Shown in pieces: positions 1 to 9,731 of a DNA stretch of 32,646 nt (position 1 is the stretch's first letter; every line of letters starts with the position of its first letter). Below the pieces are notes generated by a model, which was not told the origin of the DNA, did no database searches, and saw only the letters and a program-made list of their open reading frames with translations. The stretch covers positions 3,535 through 36,180 of the forward strand of contig MNCI01036314.1 of the NCBI GenBank assembly GCA_015680685.1. Direction: 5' to 3'. Origin of the DNA: Gnetum montanum (taxonomy: Eukaryota; Streptophyta; Gnetopsida; Gnetales; Gnetaceae). The position numbers and the translations under genes were made by a program.

Positions 1-461
1 AAATCTTTTTGCAAAATTTTACTTGTTACAAGCAGGTATTATAAGGACCGTGTAGACTAGGTAGTTTGAACAAAATAGGAAACTTTCAACAACTCACAGT
101 ACTTGATAAAGTTGGCTGAATCTCTTTAAAGTAAAGTCATTTGTAGTTCACACACAACGAAATTGTCACAGTTCATACAACCGCATGCCGCAACAGCACA
201 CACACATACTCACATTAACTACTGAGTTATTTGGAGGTATCTGGGCCTTGGTGTAGCCAGAGACCAGCAGGCACCTAAATCCTGTTCGAGGACACTCGTT
301 GGCGGTCGCGTCCCAAACGGTCGCCAACAGGAAGATAATGAATAATTAACCCTAAGTGTTTCATGGGGCATGTAGGGACTTAGTCTATGGAGTTTGACCG
401 GATCACACATGCTACACTCATATTCGTATGGTTGAGTGTAGGGGTATTTTGCCACTCATCA
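1..461 (+). repeat. 3' part of an Athila-type LTR (element mostly outside window)
   Basis: From about 327 to 461 the sequence follows the 3' ends of the other Athila-type LTRs in this window: a 'gcatgtagg...acttagtctatgg' block, a 'gaccggatca' block, then 'ttcgtatggttgagtgtagg' and the terminal CTCATCA. The next bases are acgtc rather than the TTGGYRCC primer-binding site, so this is a 3' or solo LTR. Positions 1-326 do not align by eye with the other LTRs; they may be a divergent U3/R or older flanking DNA. They contain an imperfect hairpin at 298-328. An open minus-strand frame over 219-455 is antisense to the LTR and is not called as a gene. Confidence 0.65.
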
Positions 462-1039
462 ACGTCGCACTCAAATAAGGATGCCATACAATCACTTAAC
501 ATCACACTACAGGCATGCACTAGAAACAAACAAACAAAACTTCTCTATGGCTACTTGTAAAATTTATATGAATCTATATCCCAACCATGCACCCAAGTGT
601 TGTATTTAGAGGCTAGCATGGAAGGGGTGATATCGAATCCTTGACATTGGAGATTGTGCCCTAATATCAAATACCCAATAACATGACTCTAATATCAAAG
701 CCCTACAAAACATGACTCATAAAATAATATTATTTTTTGACTATTTTTATGTATTTTATTTAGTAAAAATTTGGAATAATAATGGTTATTAAATTTTTGA
801 TAAAAACCAATACCATAAGTAGAAGAAAACCTCTCACAAGTATCGTTTATTTAGTCAAAGAATCTCTAAAAATTTAGTGTAGTTAGAACATATAGATGAG
901 TGTACATAACTTATTTCACTAAATATCCATCACTAGCATTGTTGTGCTTTTCTTTACTAATTATTTTTCTTGCAAAGATGCTATACTTTATCATATTGTA
1001 AGGTTATCTAGAGATTTTCCTTTTTATTATTTCATCATC
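462..1039. other. AT-rich stretch without recognisable gene
   Basis: I see no coding signal in this interval. The part next to the LINE fragment may be its decayed 3' end. The remainder is AT-rich with short repeated phrases such as 'ctaatatcaaa' near 660-700. No tRNA, terminal repeat or conserved motif was recognised. Confidence 0.4.
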
Positions 1040-1803
1040 ATCATCCCACCCTTATCCCAAAAAAATTTGATTGACTACATGCTTTTCTTTAATATTCGTA
1101 ATATGTGATTTATCTCTTCTTGTAATACCCACCATCGATTTAAGTATTTAAATTTATGTTATACTAATTTTTCTTCATGCCTCTTTTATACAATCTAATA
1201 TTCAACACCATATAAGATAGCAAACTTTATTACTATCTTGTAAAATTTTCCTTTTAGTTTTATTGGAATTTTTTTATTATATAAAACACCACTAGCTTAT
1301 CTTCATTTTGACAATTCTATCTCAATACTATTTCTTATATCTCTATCAGTTTTATATTTGATTGGAGAATTGATCCTAGGTAGCAAAAATATTTGTAATG
1401 ACAAAATTTTTAATTTTTAATTGTCACTTTTACTTCATCACTATTCATGTATTTATTGAAATTTCATTTCATATATTTTTTCTTCTACTAATTTTTAAGC
1501 TTTTGATTCTAAAACATGTCTTCACCTTTTCATTTTAGAGGTAATATTTTCTTGAGATGTATTCAACAACATAATATCATTTACAAACAACAAACAATAA
1601 GGAGTTTTATTTTGTATTTTCTTTGTTAATTAATTCATAGCAATAGTAAATAAATAGTAGCTAATTGTAGAACCCTTAATATAGACCTACTGTGATGAGA
1701 AAATTATATGTGATTCCACAAGTTATTCTAATTCTAATCATAGCTTCTTCATATGTATCTTTAATTACTTTAATATATTTATCAAGGTTGGTCATGTATG
1801 GTT
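1040..1803 (-). pseudogene. Decayed LINE reverse transcriptase fragment
   Basis: Reading the minus strand, short frames follow one another in the order of a plant non-LTR reverse transcriptase. First comes a VIKDTYEEAM...ITCGITYNF block, matching the usual 'VIKDMYEG...GGITSEFPI' region. Next is LLFVNDIMLL, corresponding to the catalytic 'LLFADDIVL' box with A-D changed to V-N. Then come YFCYLGSILQSNI ('FKYLGSIIQ'), LLSYMVLNI ('LLYGTE') and a MVGITRRDKSHI block ('MCGKTRKDRIRN'). At least ten stops and several frameshifts separate them. The fragment is 5'-truncated, as is usual for LINEs; the 3' end and tail were not resolved. The clade, possibly RTE-like, is uncertain. It is certainly inactive. 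Confidence 0.75.
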
Positions 1804-1898
1804 TAAGTTAAAAGATATATAAACATAGATGATTTACATAAGATAACTCATAGTTAATATGAGATAATAAAGAGACATCCCTATTGATGTATGATTTG

Positions 1899-1903
1899 TT
1901 AAG
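1899..1903 (+). repeat. Target-site duplication of E1 (left), TTAAG
   Basis: The five bases TTAAG lie directly before the TG of the 5' LTR and recur directly after the CA of the 3' LTR at 9045-9049. This fixes both ends of the element. Confidence 0.9.
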
Positions 1904-2764
1904 TGATGGGACGTGATATCGCATGGGCCATGATATCATGTACGCGATGTGGCATCGGCCACGATATTGCGTATGCGATGTATCGTACATAATATCGCAT
2001 CTTCTCCTGCAATATCATGTACGCAATATTGCATTGTGCCACCAAATTTATAAATAAGAGGTGTCCCACCCTTGTTTCTCCATCTAGATCTAGATCGTAG
2101 CTAAACTCTTGCCATTATTCCATTCCAGAGTTAGAATAATTTCCATGTGCCCGCAGTAGGAGTCCCAAAGTGAATGGATCTTGGTTCGAGCAAATATTAT
2201 ACCTGAGCACAAGTTTGTGTATGGAAATAAAGATGAACTTTTGGATAAACCTTGCAGTGCATGAACTAAGCTAAATAGGACTTTAATTAATGTTAAATAG
2301 TTAAATTCTTTATTAGTTAATTAATCTTTCTCAACCCTCAACACTCCTAGTTAAGTGCATTTAGTATGACTACTTTGAGCATGTGCATTACGCTTGGTAA
2401 TCCGAGCAACAAATAGCATTTGGTAATCCCAAAAGGTTGCATTGGTTCAGGGTGTGAACGGAAAGTGGGATAGATACTGATGCTAAGAATTAGAACTTAG
2501 TTAGTTAAAGTTAGTTACTTAGTCTCTTCACCCTTTCTCTCATTAGCATAGGAGATAAAACATAAAAGATATAAAAATCACATACCTCAGACTTGCTTAA
2601 CCATACAACCGTGACAAATACAAGTAAGTCTAGGAAGACAAAAAATGATTAAACTTAATTGTTCCATAAGGCATGTAGGTACTTAGTCTATGGATTTTAA
2701 CCAGATCACACGTGTAACGCTCGTATTCATATGGTTGATTGTAGGGGTACCTCGCCACTCATCA
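1904..2764 (+). repeat. E1 5' LTR
   Basis: The LTR begins TGATGGG and ends CTCATCA, a short imperfect terminal inverted repeat. U3 (1913-2035) carries a decayed array of GATATCGC-like palindromic modules. A TATAAATA box lies at 2049-2056. The leader holds the family phrases 'agttagaataatttcc', 'gcccgcagtaggagt' and 'ggaaataaagatgaac', and two copies of a 'TTGGTAATCC' repeat near 2394-2430. It is followed directly by the PBS. Confidence 0.9.
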
Positions 2765-2765
2765 T

Positions 2766-2784
2766 TGGTGCCATTGCCAGGGAT
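2766..2784 (+). other. Primer-binding site, tRNA-Asp type (E1)
   Basis: The sequence TGGTGCCATTGCCAGGGAT matches the complement of the 3' end of plant tRNA-Asp (TGGCGCCGTTGCCGGGGAT) apart from three C/T or G/A changes at former CpG-type positions. This PBS type is characteristic of Athila-lineage elements. Confidence 0.85.
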
Positions 2785-2909
2785 TAAGTTGTTTGTGCGC
2801 TAAGTAGAACATAGGAAATCATCCACATCGTTGGGAAGCTTAAAAGAACCCATAGGATTAATCAGAAGAAATTTTAAACAATGGTCAATAGCACATCGAC
2901 AAGATAACA

Positions 2910-5500
2910 ATGTCTTCTTCTTCTCATAAAATCACTTCACCACCTAGGGATTACAAAAGAGACATTCGATAGTCTAACCCACGTAACCAAGAACCCCCAT
3001 TTTCTCAATAGTATCATGTGGTATATACTCATCACGATGAGTATATACCCAATTTTACTTTTATCCTCCACTAGGATTAGTAACTACGTTGGAGAGACTT
3101 CCAAGGTAACATATTGTTACCCCTAGATCGAGCAGTCCCCAACATGCTCCTTCGTGCTCTTGCATAGATAGGCATGACGCACCTATAAGTTGAATACATT
3201 GCAAAAGATTATGACACAAGGGATTACCATCCCACAGCGGTGCAACGTTTAAGGGACTCGAGGTAGAAGAGCCACCATACATTGTTGAAGGGCAATGGGC
3301 CCCATAACTTTTCACCCATCATAAGTGAAATCAAGGGTGGTGAACTTATTTCAATAGGTTTTCCACAAAATAATGTTCCCCCTCCTCACGATGGTGAGGA
3401 GATAGGGTATCAAAACATACATCCTATGATTCACAACCCTGGTTCTGATTCTCATGAACACCAAGTGTTCGATGAGGGAACACAAACACATGACAAGGAC
3501 GGGAAGTTTAATTGTCATCACGATCAGGACCATAGCTAGCGAAGAGAAGGTAAGAAACATCATCATGGCGATGGTTCTCCTTCTTCTTCACCTTCATCAC
3601 ATCATTCACCCTCTCCTTCATCCAAACGTAGCCACAAAGAGCAAAACTGTGAGGATAACGATAAGGATAAGCAAAATTAGAGACCTCAATGAGAGAGTCA
3701 AGACCAAGGACGAGGGCATTCTAGAGAGTCAAGGCATGAAAGAAGGGAAAGTAGGGAACCATGTAGGCATCATAGACATCATGAGAGAGATGATCATGAT
3801 GAACCCCTACTAGAAACCTAGAGTATGTTAGACATTACAGAGGCTTTGAGAATACCTACAAGGCACCAAAAACATAGCCAAATCAAGAGACTAGACATGA
3901 ACAATATCCCATGGTTTGAGGGGGATGCAATGCTGATCCGTAGAATCACTTACAGGCATTCCACGAGACCTGCACCTTTCAAAATATTGAAAACGAGTGG
4001 TAGAAGTTAAAGTTGTTTCCTAGGACACTCATAAAAGAAGCAAAAAGTTGGTACCGGTCCTTAGAACCGAAATCCATTAGAAGGTGGAGTACGATGCTAG
4101 AATTTTTTAACGAGAAATACCAAACATACTCTATAGTGTCCAACTTGCGTAAGCAGATCCAAGGATGGAAGCAGGGTAATCATGAACCCTTGGATGCTGC
4201 CATGGGCCGATATTATGCATTGCTATATTGTTGCTTGGGCCATGGTTACGCACAATGGGATCAACTATGCCACATTGTAGATGGGCTAAGACACGAAACT
4301 AGGAGAACCCTTGGGACATATGCCCAAGGGAGATTATCAGAACTTAGGTCCCATGAGGTTCATAGATTGTTGGAGCAAGTAGCTAAAGAAGAAGGGGAGC
4401 TATGGAAAAGAGAAAGTGTAGAAGAATATAACCACGATCCTTCCCTCTGAAAAAAGGGAGTAAGATTCTATGAGGAAGAGGATGAGTCACCACTCAAAGA
4501 GTTGGTGAATAGAAAAACCTTGCCACTAAAAAGGTTAACAACCGAAGTGTCAGCTAAGGTAGATCAAATGTGGGACTCCTTAGACAGTAGATTCGAAACT
4601 GTTTTAAAAATCGTAGAGGATTCTAAGGACCAAAGTAGTGACCATGATAAGAAAAAGAGGAGAGATTCAAATCATGCACGTAGCAAGGATAAGGGAAAAA
4701 TGACTATCACCAATGAGGTTTTGGATTCAGATACGGACAATGATGGTGGATGTGAGATCTACCAATATGACCATCCTGAAGGATGTTTCCCAATAATCTC
4801 ACATCTGCAAGAGTCCAAGGTGTATGCACTCAACCCAAGACTTAACAAACGACAAGCACCCCGAAGGTTACCTTATCCCCAAGGTAACCCAATGCAATTC
4901 CACCAACCCTTAACATATTATCCAAGTGCAACTCCACCACAACCTATTGGGAAACACCAGCAGTGGCAATACCCACAGTCATGGGGGATGCCACCACCTA
5001 AACAACAATACCCTTATCGGCAACCAGACTTGTATGCCTATTACGTGCAGTAGCCGATTTTTTCAAGTGACTCTATGGGTCACATAACCCCACAATGTTA
5101 CTATCAAGTTTGGGAGTATTTTAGGACTCCTTCTCCTATGGGGGACACACCACATACATACCATCCCCTAAAGCCATCTACCACTCTTACGTCGATAGTT
5201 CCACTACCACCCATTCCAATGATGCTAGAGGAACTTCCCACTCAACAGTAGCAACGTAATGCTATGAGAGCTGTAAACCTTTAACCTACTACTAGTTCTA
5301 ATAACCACACAAAAAGAAAACCTTTCTTTAGAACCAAAATCCCAAATAAGCTCTCACAACTACAAGCAGTTGAGTCCATACATTCTCCTCCAAAAAATAA
5401 GGCTTCGAAGCTCCCTTCAAATCAACAACGGAGCTCAACACATATGGTTATGTTAACACATATCATTACTGACTAGATCAAGGTGGGCCAAGAAATTCTT
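2910..5500 (+). pseudogene. gag: E1 gag, decayed
   Basis: Capsid/nucleocapsid polyprotein of the element, broken by stops and frameshifts. The likely start is the ATG at 2910 (MSSSS...), at the same place as in E2. A low-complexity part rich in His, Ser, Arg and Asp spans about 3440-3810. The retrotransposon gag core follows at about 3890-4450, with FPRTLIKEAKSWY, a W-x-M-L-E-F-F segment, NLRKQIQGW and a late VDGL...TRRTL motif. A lysine-rich stretch comes at about 4630-4700. From 4850 to 5500 it is rich in Pro, Gln and Tyr (QQYPYRQPDLYAYYVQ near 5000). No CCHC zinc knuckle is visible. A frameshift near 3940 splits the core; stops at 4448-4450 and 5051-5053 separate the longest open parts. 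Confidence 0.8.
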
Positions 5501-5539
5501 TGATCTTGGAAGCCCCCTAATTTATCTCCAAGTCGCTGG

Positions 5540-5830
5540 GAATGAACCTCATAAGAATCTTCTTGACTCAGGTTCCAGAGTTAACTTAATCTCAGGAGAA
5601 ATGTATAAAGCCTGGAACCTACCTCCACTCAAGAAGAGCAATATTCAACTAGAGCTGGCTAACCAATCTATCACTATTCCCTTGGGATTGGTGGAGGACA
5701 TTGTTACCACTGTGTGTGGTTGGTCATACCCAGCTGATATCCTGGTGATAGAAGTAAATAGTAACAAAGGGAACTACCAAATTATAATGGGGAGGGCATG
5801 GCTAAGTACCATAAATGCATGCCTAGGAAA
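5540..5830 (+). pseudogene. E1 retroviral-type aspartic protease, active-site region retained
   Basis: The frame at about 5561-5815 encodes L-D-S-G-S-R-V-N-L-I-S, the aspartic protease active site at 5565 onward. It is followed by a LELANQSITIPLGLVEDI segment and a MGRAWLSTINA block, equivalent to the 'LADRSI..P.G.VEDV' and 'LGRPFL' segments of Athila-type proteases. The enzyme would cut the Gag-Pol polyprotein in virus-like particles. The catalytic Asp is present here, while the E2 copy has Asn. The frame runs on to about 5987 through a basic stretch, then decays. No reverse transcriptase follows. Confidence 0.75.
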
Positions 5831-6242
5831 AAATTTAAGGAAAAAATTTATGGAAAGATCGAGAAGAAGAAAGTTCCATGCATCACATATAGTGACTCAA
5901 AGGGTGATGACATGGAGGAATGCTCATCATCTCCTGCATGCAATTGGTGTGCCCAAGAAACTCATATACAAAGGTGCCTATATGTAGCAACCACACAACA
6001 AGATAACATCTAGTGGTTGATAGCTAATCAAGAGATCAGCCCACCAACATGCATGGAACAAACTAGAGGAACAACTTGCACCACAATGAAAGCATAGATA
6101 CATTGGAATATGAGCATCGCCAACTTCCAACCCTTAACCTGAAAACATCAATTGGGAGAAGTTGGAAAATTTTAAGAAATTCAAGAAAAAACTCTCATTA
6201 TTTTGGATCTTTCCCTTTCAATTCAGTCATGGGGGAGATGGT
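5831..6242 (+). other. E1 post-protease linker with pol deletion junction
   Basis: Up to about 6165 this segment follows the E2 post-protease region (E2 14640-14955): both have a KKK/Q-VPCITYS phrase and a shared 'caattg...gagagttggaaaat' phrase. From about 6190 ('ttttggatctttcccttt') it follows E2 near 17840, after integrase. The junction at about 6165-6190 therefore removes RT, RNase H and integrase. A purine-rich stretch, ATGGGGGAGATGG, lies at 6229-6241 and has a counterpart in E2 at 17869-17881. Confidence 0.65.
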
Positions 6243-6391
6243 TGCCTGTGTTAATTAATTGAGGCCCTTAGTTCTCTTAAGTTTTTGTTTTACACATTTT
6301 TGTTTTACACGTTTTTNTGCCTGTGTTAATTAATTGAGGCCCTTGGTTCTCTTAAGTTTTTGTTTTACACATTTTTGTTTTACACGTTTTT
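6243..6391 (+). repeat. 74-bp direct duplication across a single N
   Basis: Positions 6243-6316 and 6318-6391 are the same 74 bases with one mismatch (ccctta/cccttg) and are separated by one N at 6317. The likely explanation is two contig ends that overlap but were not merged. Confidence 0.9.
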
Positions 6392-8212
6392 TCTTTTGCA
6401 CATTTTTGTTTTACAAATTTCTTTAAATTTTCTTGTTTTTATTTTACAACATCATTTATACTTTTTCTTTTATTTTTGTGTGTCTTATCCATTTTGTTAA
6501 TTTTTTCACCCAATAAGTGCTTTTAATGATGGCATGAACTGTTTCTATTGATTGCTAATGTTTGGTTTTTACCTTTAAGTTATGATGTTGATAGTAAGGT
6601 ATGGTTCTTTTGATATAGCAGGCAATGAGTTCACTTCATCCATACATCCATAAATTTCTATGGTCTATCTCGGCTTGGAAATGTATAGTCCCTTTCTAAA
6701 TAAGAACTATCAATAAATCGGTGACTGGGCATTTCTCAAACTAAGGAAGGACTATAGGATTGAAAAAGGTGTGACTTCAAGGGAACTTGATGCATTTGTG
6801 TTGGCCATTCTCTTGGGGTGCTTAGATGTTTTCTTCTTGATTTTTCTTACCACTTTGACGTTACCCAATTATCGGAAAGCTCATTAAATAAAAATTATAA
6901 GTCTTTGCATGGTGTGGTTCTCATGCAGAAAAAAAATACTGGGAATTCAAAGCACACCCCTTAGAAGAGATAATCATTTGGACTACAAGCACTAGTTATG
7001 GAACTAAAAATAAACATGTTTCCTCTAACTAAGGTGCTTCTCGCTTCTTATTCTCTTCTCCTTCATTTTGTAAAAATGGTGGTGGCTCTTGAGGGATGCA
7101 TTCTTGTTACTTCAAGTGGATGGATTGGCCGAATGCATTAATGCAAAGTCACTGGATGTGGTTTGTTTGAGGCTGGACTTGGAATGAGATCTACTAAGTT
7201 ACATTAATCATTAAATACACTAGGGGCTGTACACCATCTTGTTCTTGAGACTCCATTCCATTCTCTTCTTTCCATCATTCTTTCTCCATTATTCACCTCA
7301 TTGCAAGTTGTATCATTAGTGTATATTTTGGTTGATGCATTGTTTTCTTTTTGGTAAATTCTTATGGTTAAGACTTTCACTCTTGTTCCAAATGACATTC
7401 CCAGAGCCTACAAACTCTTTGAATGTGGGTTTGTCAAGGCATTAAAGGCATGAGCCTACTTTTGGGAGGACTCATTGACATTCCTATTTGGTGCACCAGT
7501 TAAATTCTTTCCCTTAACATTTTGCAATAAACTCTATTTTGTTCATTTCCATCTTGACATCCATTTCATCAACGTTACAGTTGTCTCTTTTCGTCCAGCT
7601 TTCTCATTCCTTTCCTTTTTCCATTCTATCACTACCAAAGGTTTTCTCTTAGTCATGGGGGCACTGACCCAATTTTTTCAATTTTCTCCTAGCCCCTGCA
7701 CCTTCGATAGTCATCATTATTATATCTCCAAATCCGCATTAGGCATACCACAACCCAGCCAATGGGCCTTTCACTGAAGCAAGGTATCAACTGCATTGTG
7801 ATTCATTTACTCTTGCTAATATAAAGACTGTGTTGTGTGTGTAGATGACAATCATACAACAATGGATTAGATCTGGAGGGAACACTTGGAATGGATTGAT
7901 GCTGAAGCAGTTATGCTAGGAACGAGATGGATGGCGCACTTACAAATAGACAACGAAAGCACAATCTTAGCATTGGTAGCAGCAAACTTCTTCTCTCTTC
8001 TCTCTTCTCTCTTCTCTCTTAGCTACCAAATAAGGCCTGATGTCAAATGTATAAAGTGTTCATTCTTGTTGTCATGAACACCAATTTTGTCATGTCTTGT
8101 AATGATGATCCGTTCACATGCCATCCCATTCACCATTAGTTCCATTCAAGTCAATAATACCATACCTTTCCAATATTTTGTAAGGAACTCAAGGATGAGT
8201 TTTTATTCAATC
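6392..8212 (+). other. E1 non-coding region between pol remnant and 3' LTR
   Basis: A T-rich start with repeated 'tttttgttttacac' phrases is followed by about 1.1 kb that can be matched to E2 18030-19150. Landmarks shared with E2 are 'gcaatgagttcac', 'aagtctttgcatggtgtggtt', 'gggaattcaaagcacacccc' and 'taactaagg'. A pyrimidine microsatellite (TTCTCTC, four copies) lies at 7991-8020. The open frames over 7475-7777 and 7886-8077 show no family motif and are not called as genes. Confidence 0.6.
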
Positions 8213-8221
8213 ATGGGGGTA
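8213..8221 (+). other. Polypurine tract of E1
   Basis: The sequence ATGGGGGTA lies directly before the TG of the 3' LTR, the place where plus-strand DNA synthesis is primed. It is a weak tract with a T interrupting the purines. Confidence 0.6.
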
Positions 8222-9044
8222 TGATGGGACGTGATATCACATGGGCCATGATATCACATACACGATGTTGCATCGGCTATGATATTACGTACTCAATGTA
8301 TCGTACGTGATATTGCAGTGCACCACCAAATCTATAAATAAGAGGAAGCCCTCCTTTGTTTCTCCATCTAGATCTAGACCATAGCCAAACTCTTGCCATT
8401 TTTCCATTCCATAGTTAGAATAATTTCCATGTACCCGCAGTAGGAGTCCCAAAGTGAACGGATCTTTATTCGAGCAAATATTGTACCTGAGCACAAGTTT
8501 GTGTATGGAAATAAAGATGAACTTTTGGATAAACCTTGCAGTGCATGGACTAAGCTAAATAGGACTTTAATTAATGTTAAATAGTTAAATGCTTTATTAG
8601 TTAATTAATCTTTCTCAACCCTCAACACTCCTAGTTAAGTGCATTCAGTACAACGGCTTCGAGCATGTGCATTACGCTTGGTAATCCTAGCAAGGAATAG
8701 CATTTGGTAATCCCAGAAGGTTGCATTGGTTCAGGGTGTGAACGACAAGTGGGACGGATACTGATGCTAGGCATTAGAACTTAGTTAGTTAAAGTTAGTT
8801 ACTTAGTCTCTTCACCCTTTCTCTCATTAGCATAAGAGATAAAACATAAAAGATATAAAAATCAAATACCTCAAACTTGCTTAACCATACAACTGTGACA
8901 AATACAAGTCTGGGAAGACAACGAATGATTAACCTTAAGTGTTCCATAAGGCATGTAGGCACTTAGTCTACGGAGTTTGACCAGATCATGCGTGTAACAC
9001 TTTTATTCATATGATTGAGTGTAGGGGTACCTCAACACTCATCA
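8222..9044 (+). repeat. E1 3' LTR
   Basis: Starts TGATGGG and ends CTCATCA, with TATAAATA at 8333-8340. Compared with the 5' LTR it is 38 bp shorter, mostly because one module of the U3 palindrome array is missing near 8318. The middle of the LTR differs from its partner at about 5% of sites by eye. An open minus-strand frame over 8285-8494 is antisense to this LTR. Confidence 0.9.
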
Positions 9045-9049
9045 TTAAG
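9045..9049 (+). repeat. Target-site duplication of E1 (right), TTAAG
   Basis: Identical to 1899-1903. Confidence 0.9.
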
Positions 9050-9140
9050 AATGTATAAAAACATTCATTTGATTTTTTTCTCTTTGTCCTATATTCATTT
9101 TATTATCACCATTACGATGTGTAATTGTTTACTATATAGA

Positions 9141-9214
9141 CAATGAGGTGTTAGTCTATTACTCAGACTTTTGATTTAAAATCTCCAAGTCATGGGTTTG
9201 ATTCTAGCAAATAA
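9141..9214 (+). other. Possible tRNA-derived SINE-like head
   Basis: GGTTTGATTCT at 9195-9205 resembles a Pol III B box (GGTTCGANTCC) and is preceded by 'catg' as in plant tRNA-derived SINEs. A plausible A box is only weakly seen near 9150. No terminal duplication or tail was recognised. Confidence 0.25.
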
Positions 9215-9714
9215 TGTTGAGTTATAAGGTTCTAATTGGACTATATATATTATTAGGATGTACTAATATTACAATTATTTCATGGTTTCAACTCTCATAT
9301 TTTACTATGTAAATATAATATTCATCGTGAAATTAATTATGTTGTACACTAAGTAATAACTATGTTTAGTTATTCAAATTCATATTATTATATGTTGTTT
9401 TTGTTAAAGATATCACTTATTAAACAAAATCATCATCATGTTCTATGTATATATTATATCTCTTGTCATCATGGTATACCATAGTTATAATGTTTCCATC
9501 ATCATGAAGTTGTGCTATTTTTCTTGTTAAGATTCATTAATATACTAGTTAACATTTTGTTGTAATTGTTATGTACAATTATGACCATTGTTCTATCAAC
9601 ACATTATTTCACATATCATAAATACTAATGAAGTGATGTTTGAATGTATGTCTTAATTTCCCCCTTTCATGTATCTAGTTATTAAGTTTCTCATCGTTGA
9701 TCTTGTAAACTTCA
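9215..9714 (+). repeat. Probable LTR of a degraded copia element
   Basis: The segment starts TGTTGAG, ends TTCA, and is followed two bases later by TGGTATTAGAGCA, an initiator-Met-type primer-binding site. The 3' end is supported by that PBS. The 5' end is a guess from the TG start, and no partner LTR was found in the window. The interior is very AT-rich. The minus-strand open frame over 9675-9905 is not considered coding. Confidence 0.45.
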
Positions 9715-9716
9715 TA

Positions 9717-9729
9717 TGGTATTAGAGCA
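9717..9729 (+). other. Primer-binding site, initiator tRNA-Met type
   Basis: TGGTATTAGAGCA corresponds to the common plant retroelement PBS TGGTATCAGAGC with one transition. It is followed three bases later by an ATG that opens a copia-like gag. Confidence 0.7.
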
Positions 9730-9731
9730 AC

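Larger units (their letters stand above)
1904..9044 (+). mobile_element. E1: complete-ended Athila-type LTR element lacking RT, RNase H and integrase
   Basis: The element is 7141 bp, with LTRs of 861 and 823 bp, a 5-bp TSD, a tRNA-Asp-type PBS, a purine-rich tract before the 3' LTR, a decayed gag, and a protease with its active-site region. After the protease, the sequence jumps near 6165-6190 straight to the segment that follows integrase in E2, so the RT-RH-integrase block of about 2.9 kb is absent. E1 also lacks the third ORF of E2. It is therefore a non-autonomous gag-protease derivative that needed pol in trans. The two LTRs agree at roughly 95% by eye over their middle 200 bp, so E1 is younger than E2. 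All frames are now broken. Confidence 0.9.

Noticed and set aside
1903-2035. tRNA or other structured RNA gene in the palindromic part of the E1 5' LTR
   Set aside because: Symmetry comes from repeated GATATC modules; no A/B boxes or cloverleaf.
3061-3566. Minus-strand frames opposite E1 gag (3061-3315, 3351-3566)
   Set aside because: Shadows of the gag coding strand.
7475-8077. Possible third ORF in E1
   Set aside because: Frames at 7475-7777 and 7886-8077 show no similarity to the E2 third ORF and no motif; the region is better explained as non-coding.
8285-8494. Minus-strand 69-codon frame in the E1 3' LTR
   Set aside because: Antisense to LTR sequence; the 5' LTR does not preserve it as a shared long frame and no motif is seen.
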